Shown piece by piece: positions 59,062 to 64,000 of a stretch of DNA of 64,000 nucleotides; the first letter of the stretch is position 1, and every line of letters starts with the position of its first letter. This stretch comes from Spirochaetaceae bacterium (GTDB lineage Bacteria > Spirochaetota > Spirochaetia > Treponematales > Treponemataceae): assembly GCA_017614995.1 (NCBI GenBank), contig JAGAAX010000039.1, positions 124,001 to 188,000 of the forward strand, given 5' to 3'. Below the pieces are notes generated by a model. The model made no database searches. It worked only from the letters and a program-made list of their open reading frames with translations, and had not been told where the DNA came from. Made by a program: the position numbers and the translations under genes.

Positions 59062-60351
59062 ATGGATATAAAAAAGACAACTGATTCGCTGCGGACTGCA
59101 AGCCGGAAGCTTGCGCTCCAGAATGCCTGTGAAAAAAATGCAGCCTTAAACGCTGTTGCTGCCGCCCTTGATAAAAACCGCGCTTCCATTATTGCGGCAA
59201 ACGATGCTGATGTAAAAGCTGCCCGCGCCAATGGAATTTCTGAGTCGGTAATCGACAGGCTTATGCTAGACAATAAGCGCATAGACGGAATTGTTGCAAG
59301 CCTCCGCGAAGTTATTGCACAGACCGACCCGGTAGGCGAAGAAGTTGCCGGCTGGAAAACCCCGAACGGAATGACAATCAGACAAGTGCGCGTGCCGCTC
59401 GGCGTTGTGGCAATAATCTATGAAAACCGCCCGAATGTTACGGTTGATGCTTTCAGTCTTGCCTATAAAAGCGGAAACGCAATTCTGCTCCGCGGTTCGT
59501 CTTCTTCGTATAAGTCTAATGTGGAAATTGTCCGCGTGATTAAAAAAGCGCTTGCCGGCGTTTCAGGCGGTGTACCTGAAGCAATTGAGCTTGTTGAGGT
59601 AAAAGAGCACGACCACAGAGACGTAGACCAAATCCTTAATGCAGTGGGAATGATTGACGTATGTCTGCCGCGCGGTGGAAAAAAGCTTATAGAAAATGTT
59701 GTGCGCAACGCAAAAGTGCCTGTTATTGAAACCGGAAGCGGCGTCTGCCACCTTTATGTAGACAGCGAGGCTGATTTGGCTATGGCGGCAAAAATTGCCG
59801 AAAACGCTAAGATTCAGCGTCCTAGCGTCTGCAACGCAATTGAATGTATTGTTGTGCACAGCGCAGTTGCCGCAAAGTTTCTGCCGATGCTCGAAAAGAC
59901 CTTTGACGGCCGCGTAAAGCTTCACGCTGACGAGCGCGCTTACGAAATCTTAAAGAATGCAGTTTCGGTTGCTGAGCGGAGTCGAAGTACCGAAACCACC
60001 ATCGTTACAGCCACAGAAGCAGATTTCGGCAACGAATATCTTGATTACGAATGCTGCATCAAAATTGTAGATTCAATTGAAGAAGCAGTTGATTACATAA
60101 ATTCGCACAATACAAAGCACAGCGAAAGCATTATTTCAGAAAGCCGCGCAAATACAAGGCTTTTTCAGTCTATGGTAGATGCAAGCTGTGTCTATGTAAA
60201 TGCCAGCACACGCTTTACAGACGGCGGCGAATTTGGTTTTGGGGCAGAGCTTGGAATCAGCACCCAGAAACTGCATGTACGCGGTCCGATGGGAATTAAA
60301 GTGCTTACAACAACAAAATACCTTATAGACGGGGAAGGACAGATTCGGTGA
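59062..60351 (+). CDS. proA: Glutamate-5-semialdehyde dehydrogenase, with in-frame palindromic insert
   Basis: 429 aa from the ATG at 59062, which has GAGGAGA upstream. ProA reduces gamma-glutamyl phosphate in proline synthesis. Landmarks are VPLGVVAIIYENRPNVTVDA, LRGSSSSYKSN, ETGSGVCHLYVD (near the active site), RPSVCNAIECIVVH with the catalytic Cys and STRFTDGGEFGFGAELGIST. An extra segment of about 10 residues (SVAERSRSTET) has no match in E. coli ProA and is encoded by a palindrome at 59962-59996. proB starts inside the stop codon. Probably still active. Confidence 0.94.
   Translation: MDIKKTTDSLRTASRKLALQNACEKNAALNAVAAALDKNRASIIAANDADVKAARANGISESVIDRLMLDNKRIDGIVASLREVIAQTDPVGEEVAGWKTPNGMTIRQVRVPLGVVAIIYENRPNVTVDAFSLAYKSGNAILLRGSSSSYKSNVEIVRVIKKALAGVSGGVPEAIELVEVKEHDHRDVDQILNAVGMIDVCLPRGGKKLIENVVRNAKVPVIETGSGVCHLYVDSEADLAMAAKIAENAKIQRPSVCNAIECIVVHSAVAAKFLPMLEKTFDGRVKLHADERAYEILKNAVSVAERSRSTETTIVTATEADFGNEYLDYECCIKIVDSIEEAVDYINSHNTKHSESIISESRANTRLFQSMVDASCVYVNASTRFTDGGEFGFGAELGISTQKLHVRGPMGIKVLTTTKYLIDGEGQIR
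59962..59996 (+). repeat. Palindromic element inserted in frame in proA
   Basis: GTTTCGGT (59962-59969) and ACCGAAAC (59989-59996) are perfect arms around TGCTGAGCGGAGTCGAAGT. Encodes about 11 residues absent from E. coli ProA. Confidence 0.75.
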
Positions 60352-61160
60352 AAACAAAGAATGGAACAAATCCGGCTGAATGTATACATAACGCAAAAAA
60401 AATTGTCTTAAAAATCGGCTCGAATACGCTTGCAAAAAAAGACGGAACTATAAATTTTGAATTTATGCAGGAATTTGCAAATCAATGTGCCGCTTTAATG
60501 GAAGACGGAAAACAAATTGTAATTGTTTCTTCCGGGGCACAGGTTGCAGGTGTTTCAACATTAGACAAATGGGCACGCCGCAAAGACACACATTACCGTC
60601 AGGCTTTGTGCGCTATCGGGCAGATTGAGCTTATGGATAAATGGCGCTGTGCGTTTGCGGCTCACGACATTCATATCGGGCAGCTTCTGCTTACAAACAT
60701 AGACTTTACTGACGACCAGCGTACGCTCAATATGCGCAACACGCTTTTTACGCTTGTCGATGAAGGCGTTGTTCCAATTATTAATGAGAATGACTCTGTT
60801 TCATTTGCGGAAGGCCGTATCGGCGACAACGACAATTTGAGCGCGCTGACTGCAATTGTCTGGAGTGCAGATCTTTTGATTTTGTTCAGCGATATTGACG
60901 GTATTTATACCTGCAATCCAAAGGAATTCAAGGATGCGGCACTTATAGAAACTGTCAAAAATATTGATGAACTCCGTGCAAGCATTTCAATCGGTGCAAC
61001 AAATGATTTCGGCACAGGCGGAATTACAACAAAGCTTGAGGCAGCTGAAAAAGTAACAGAATACGGAATTCCTATGGTTCTGGCACACGGCGGAAGAAAG
61101 AATATTCTTGATAATCTTGCAAAAGGAAATGCAAAAGGCACATTATTCCTTGCCAAATAA
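60348..61160 (+). CDS. proB: Glutamate 5-kinase (no PUA domain)
   Basis: 270 aa starting at a GTG that overlaps the proA stop (GTGA), so the two are coupled. The amino-acid kinase fold has IVLKIGSNTLAKKDG, VIVSSGAQVAG, VPIINENDSVSF, GDNDNLSALTAIV and DIDGIYTCNPKEF; GTGGITTKLEAAE binds nucleotide. Phosphorylates glutamate, the first step of proline synthesis. E. coli ProB is about 367 aa with a C-terminal PUA domain; that domain is missing here, as in some other bacteria. Confidence 0.94.
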   Translation: MKTKNGTNPAECIHNAKKIVLKIGSNTLAKKDGTINFEFMQEFANQCAALMEDGKQIVIVSSGAQVAGVSTLDKWARRKDTHYRQALCAIGQIELMDKWRCAFAAHDIHIGQLLLTNIDFTDDQRTLNMRNTLFTLVDEGVVPIINENDSVSFAEGRIGDNDNLSALTAIVWSADLLILFSDIDGIYTCNPKEFKDAALIETVKNIDELRASISIGATNDFGTGGITTKLEAAEKVTEYGIPMVLAHGGRKNILDNLAKGNAKGTLFLAK

Positions 61161-61217
61161 CGAAACTAGAACGTACAATAGTTTTATAGGAATTCTTTGA
61201 GACTGGAGGGTAATTTT

Positions 61218-62030
61218 ATGGGAAAGAAAGTCGGATGCATTGGCTGTGGTGTTATGGGCGGAGCTTTGATGAGTGCTGTCTGCAAAGTAGAAAACACTGA
61301 AGTACATATAAGCGATGTTGATTTGTCTAAGGCAGAGCAGTTTGCCGCTTCAAATAAAGCAGTTGCAGAAAAAAACAATAAGAATGTTTTGCAGAATTCA
61401 GAATATGTTTTTCTTGCAGTAAAACCGAATTACCTGGCTTCTGTTCTTGATGAAATTTGCGCAGTTCTTTCAAAAGACGAATTAAACAAAAAAGTTTTTG
61501 TTTCAATTGCGGCCGGTATCCGCATAAGCACAATCGAAGAAAAGCTTGGCAAAAACGCCAAAATTATAAGAGTTATGCCTAATACGCCTGCAATCGTAAG
61601 CGAAGGCATGATTGCTCTTGCCCCTAACGAAAGCGTTTCAGGCGATGAAATCAGCACTGTAGAAGACCTTCTTGCAAAAGCCGGTTCAGTTCAGGTTGTG
61701 CCTGAGCATCTTATGGACGGAATAACAGCCGTTTCCGGCTCCGGCCCTGCTTACGGCTATCTCTTTGTTGAAGCTTTGGCAGACGCAGCAGTTAAATTCG
61801 GTATGCCGAGAAAGCAGGCTGTTGTTTTTGCTGCCCAGACTTTGAAAGGCGCGGCATCAATGGTGCTTGAGACCGGCAAACATCCGGGGCAGCTCAAGGA
61901 CGAAGTCTGCTCACCTGCCGGAACAACTATAGAAGCTGTGCGCGTACTTGAAGAAAAAGGCTTTAGAGCCGCCATTATAAGCGCCGCCACCGCCGCCTTT
62001 GAAAAATCTGTTCAGTTGAGCAACAAATAA
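61218..62030 (+). CDS. proC: Pyrroline-5-carboxylate reductase
   Basis: 270 aa from the ATG at 61218 with GGAGGG upstream (frame open 7 codons more). N-terminal NAD(P)-binding strand VGCIGCGVMGGALMSAV, VFLAVKPNYLASVLDEI, then IIRVMPNTPAIVSEGMIAL and TAVSGSGPAYGYLFVEAL with LKDEVCSPAGTTIEAV at the C-terminus, all ProC signatures. Last step of proline synthesis. proA-proB-proC lie in pathway-linked order. Confidence 0.96.
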   Translation: MGKKVGCIGCGVMGGALMSAVCKVENTEVHISDVDLSKAEQFAASNKAVAEKNNKNVLQNSEYVFLAVKPNYLASVLDEICAVLSKDELNKKVFVSIAAGIRISTIEEKLGKNAKIIRVMPNTPAIVSEGMIALAPNESVSGDEISTVEDLLAKAGSVQVVPEHLMDGITAVSGSGPAYGYLFVEALADAAVKFGMPRKQAVVFAAQTLKGAASMVLETGKHPGQLKDEVCSPAGTTIEAVRVLEEKGFRAAIISAATAAFEKSVQLSNK

Positions 62031-62085
62031 CCGCCAGAACAGAAGACGTACTCTACCCTTTCGGTGAGCTTGTAGCTATGACTTT

Positions 62086-62114
62086 TACCAAATTGCGCTT
62101 GTTGCAATTTGGTA
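62086..62114 (+). repeat. Stable hairpin downstream of proC
   Basis: Perfect 11-bp stem TACCAAATTGC / GCAATTTGGTA with a 7-nt loop, followed by GGGTTTAG. No T-run, so a weak terminator or an mRNA-stabilising 3' hairpin. Confidence 0.5.
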
Positions 62115-62167
62115 GGGTTTAGTTTGGAGCAGCAGTAATTGTTACGGTTGAGGATATGGAGTAGAAG

Positions 62168-62503
62168 ATGAAAAGATTTATTAAAATTGCAAAAGTGTTG
62201 GCTGTTTTAGCTTTTTTTGTAAGTGTCATATACTTTTTTTATTATAAGGTTTGTATAAATGATAAAATGGAAGGTTCGTTTTTAAATGGCAGTAAAATTG
62301 AAGACGGCAGATATTATCTAGAAGATAACGACGGAAATTTTATTGAAATTGAAGAGAACGAATGGAATATTTTGTTAGTTAAAACAAGAATTTTCAAGCT
62401 TTGCTTGATTTATATAATCATATTTATGTTTGTAGTATGGATGAGATTTTTGATTATACCAAACATAAAAAAATATATAAAACTGTTATCTGGAGAAAGT
62501 TAA
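62168..62503 (+). CDS. Small two-helix membrane protein of unknown function
   Basis: 111 aa. Helix 1 (VLAVLAFFVSVIYFFYY, residues 10-26) and helix 2 (LCLIYIIIFMFVVWMRFLII, about 76-95) bracket a polar loop of about 50 residues (DGRYYLEDNDGNFIEIEENE), which would be periplasmic or cytoplasmic depending on topology. GGAG lies 5-8 nt before the ATG. AT-rich compared with proC. No family recognised. Confidence 0.6.
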   Translation: MKRFIKIAKVLAVLAFFVSVIYFFYYKVCINDKMEGSFLNGSKIEDGRYYLEDNDGNFIEIEENEWNILLVKTRIFKLCLIYIIIFMFVVWMRFLIIPNIKKYIKLLSGES

Positions 62504-62632
62504 AAACTTTATGTATTTTTAATGATCTTTCCTCCCGTCAATTTTAATTGATGGAAACACTTAGAAAATAGATTAAAAAAACTCCAAAAAGAAAAAAAAA
62601 TTAGCCTGTCTACAGCTCCTCTTCCTCCTAAA

Positions 62633-62661
62633 TTGAATTTTTTGCTGATTTATTCTATTAT
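62633..62661 (+). promoter_or_regulatory. Promoter of purD, predicted leaderless
   Basis: TTGAAT (62633-62638), 17 bp, TATTAT (62656-62661), 6 nt, ATG at 62668. No ribosome-binding site in the gap. Confidence 0.7.
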
Positions 62662-62667
62662 GAACGC

Positions 62668-64000
62668 ATGAAAATTCTTGTAGTTGGCTCAGGTGGCCGT
62701 GAACACGCCATAAGTTGGCGGCTCGCAAAAAGCGGGCAGGTTGATGAAGTTATTTGCGTTCCAGGCAATGGTGGAACAATAAACGAAGCAAAATGCCGGA
62801 ACATAAACCCGGAAGACTGCGACTATGCACAAGGTCTTGCCGGCAATGACGCAGTTGCGCAGGTTGCCTCGTTTGAGCAGGTAGATTTTGCCGTTATCGG
62901 CCCGGAAGACCCGCTTTGTGCAGGAATTGCCGACCAGTTGTGGAGTGTCGGAATTCCGACAGTCGGTGCAAAATCAGCGGGTGCGGCACTTGAAGGCAGC
63001 AAAGATTTGGCAAAAGCTTTCATGAAAAAATACGGCGTAGCAGCCGCAGCAAGTGAAAGCTTTACAAACCAAGCTCTCGCAGAAGAATATATAAAAAAAC
63101 ATGGTGCACCTATCGTTATTAAGGCAGACGGACTTGCTGCAGGCAAAGGCGTTGTAGTTGCTCCTACAGTAGAAGTTGCATTAAAAGCTGTAAAAGACTT
63201 TATGCAGGACGGCAAACTTGGAGAAGCAGGTGCAAAGCTTGTAATCGAAGATTATCTTCAGGGTGTTGAAATTTCGGTTCTTGCGGCAGTTTCTGTTACA
63301 AAAGAATTAACCCAAAAAGGCAAGTCTTGCATTATTCCGTTTGTTCCGGCCAGAGACCATAAAAGACTGAATGACGGCGCAAAAGGCCCGAATACCGGCG
63401 GAATGGGTGCAGTTGCCCCACTCTCTGATGTTTCAGACGAAACAATGGCGCAGTTCAACAAGGACATTCTTGAGCCTACACTGAAAGGACTTGAAGCAGA
63501 AGGCTTCGATTACCGCGGCTTTATCTTCTTTGGCGTTATGCTCTGCAAAGACGGTCCTAAACTTCTTGAATACAACGTCCGCCTCGGTGACCCTGAAACA
63601 CAGGCTGTGCTTCCGCTGATGGATTTTGATTTTGCAGATTTGTGCAAGGCAATTATCGACGAAAAGCAGACAGGAGCTCTTAAAGATTTTTCATCAAACA
63701 TGAAATGGAAGAAAGGCTTTGTCTGCGCACCTGTTGCAGTTTCAGGCGGCTATCCGAATGCTTATGCAAAGGGCAAAGAAATTACGCTCAAAAAAGGCGG
63801 CGAAAACACCAAAGTGTTTATTGCCGGCGGTCAGCAGAAAAACGGCAAGCTTGTTACATCAGGCGGAAGAGTTCTTGCTGTTTCAGCTTTTGGCAGCACC
63901 TTTGATGAAGCTTTCAAAACCGCATATAGCGCAATGGCAGATGTTTCGTTTGACGGAATGTTCTATAGAAAAGATATAGGTCTGCCAGGCGCCGCCGAAT
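62668..64000 (+). CDS. purD: Phosphoribosylamine-glycine ligase, truncated by window edge
   Basis: 444 codons visible, still open at the window end; the family is about 420-430 aa, so little is missing unless the C-terminus is extended. N-terminal MKILVVGSGGREHAISWRLA, AVIGPEDPLCAGIAD, then the ATP-grasp core: VIKADGLAAGKGVVVA, KRLNDGAKGPNTGGMG and LEYNVRLGDPETQAVLPLM. Joins glycine to phosphoribosylamine in purine synthesis. The ATG at 62668 has a promoter 6 nt upstream and no ribosome-binding site. Confidence 0.95.
   Translation, partial: MKILVVGSGGREHAISWRLAKSGQVDEVICVPGNGGTINEAKCRNINPEDCDYAQGLAGNDAVAQVASFEQVDFAVIGPEDPLCAGIADQLWSVGIPTVGAKSAGAALEGSKDLAKAFMKKYGVAAAASESFTNQALAEEYIKKHGAPIVIKADGLAAGKGVVVAPTVEVALKAVKDFMQDGKLGEAGAKLVIEDYLQGVEISVLAAVSVTKELTQKGKSCIIPFVPARDHKRLNDGAKGPNTGGMGAVAPLSDVSDETMAQFNKDILEPTLKGLEAEGFDYRGFIFFGVMLCKDGPKLLEYNVRLGDPETQAVLPLMDFDFADLCKAIIDEKQTGALKDFSSNMKWKKGFVCAPVAVSGGYPNAYAKGKEITLKKGGENTKVFIAGGQQKNGKLVTSGGRVLAVSAFGSTFDEAFKTAYSAMADVSFDGMFYRKDIGLPGAAE

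Noticed and set aside
1-64000. tRNA or rRNA genes
   Set aside because: No cloverleaf with a T-arm consensus or rRNA-like stretch was recognised between genes; a covariance search would be needed to exclude one.

Overview
This window looks like the chromosome of a host-associated treponeme (spirochaete). The evidence is moderate GC with AT-rich accessory stretches, a BspA-type leucine-rich-repeat pair, a GAF-GGDEF cyclase next to a spirochaete-type conserved protein and a rhomboid protease, a def-fmt-PASTA cluster, a bactofilin/M23/YaaR/RicT cluster, pyruvate:ferredoxin oxidoreductase for anaerobic metabolism, and a homopolymeric G tract in the start of a secreted glycosidase gene. Species cannot be assigned from sequence reading alone. 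No rRNA, tRNA, CRISPR array, transposase or phage module was recognised. No stretch longer than 300 bases lacks a gene.

Layout. 1-12.4 kb is core: a truncated membrane sensor, rsmE, a SprT-like protein, the minus-strand M23-bactofilin-YaaR-RicT operon, tatD, dus, and a conserved protein/GAF-GGDEF/rhomboid run. 12.6-20.7 kb holds a small secreted protein, a ROK-type regulator behind a GH2 glycosidase and hflX, and a DUF4143-type ATPase. 20.8-32 kb is an accessory island: a WYL regulator, an XRE regulator, a duplicated zinc-finger-like miniprotein, a voltage-gated-channel protein, two PD-(D/E)XK nucleases (one with a possible PUA/EVE-like front end), LRR proteins, a DnaQ-like exonuclease, a frameshifted orphan FlhA-C-like protein, and an alpha/beta-hydrolase fused to an ADP-ribosylglycohydrolase. 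32-48.6 kb is mostly core (ABC-F, sce7726-like, UDG-like, galE, AraC-type regulator, nifJ, FMN oxidoreductase, recR, ybaB, dnaX), with a second DUF4143-type ATPase. 48.6-64 kb holds a GH5-type glycosidase with a (G)9 frameshift, the def-fmt-PASTA-aroDE-rpiA operon, a DUF4954-type protein, proA-proB-proC, and a purD cut by the window edge.

Two regulatory patterns stand out. First, three promoters in the island carry the same 23-bp spaced palindrome (8-7-8) over the -35 position, 7-8 nt before the -10, with the -10 exactly 6 nt before an ATG. They lie in front of the WYL gene itself, in front of the hydrolase/ADP-ribosylhydrolase fusion, and at 21843 firing antisense to the XRE gene. A fourth, weaker copy with the same operator-to-10 spacing precedes the LRR genes. 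This is a candidate WYL regulon. Second, eight unrelated genes have a -35/17 bp/-10 promoter whose -10 ends only 6-7 nt before the start codon, with no ribosome-binding site. This implies routine use of leaderless mRNAs.

Functional links: proA, proB and proC form a proline-synthesis cluster; def and fmt process N-formylmethionine; dnaX, ybaB and recR form the usual replication/repair operon; GH2 and its ROK neighbour, galE, and the GH5-type enzyme point to plant or host glycan use.
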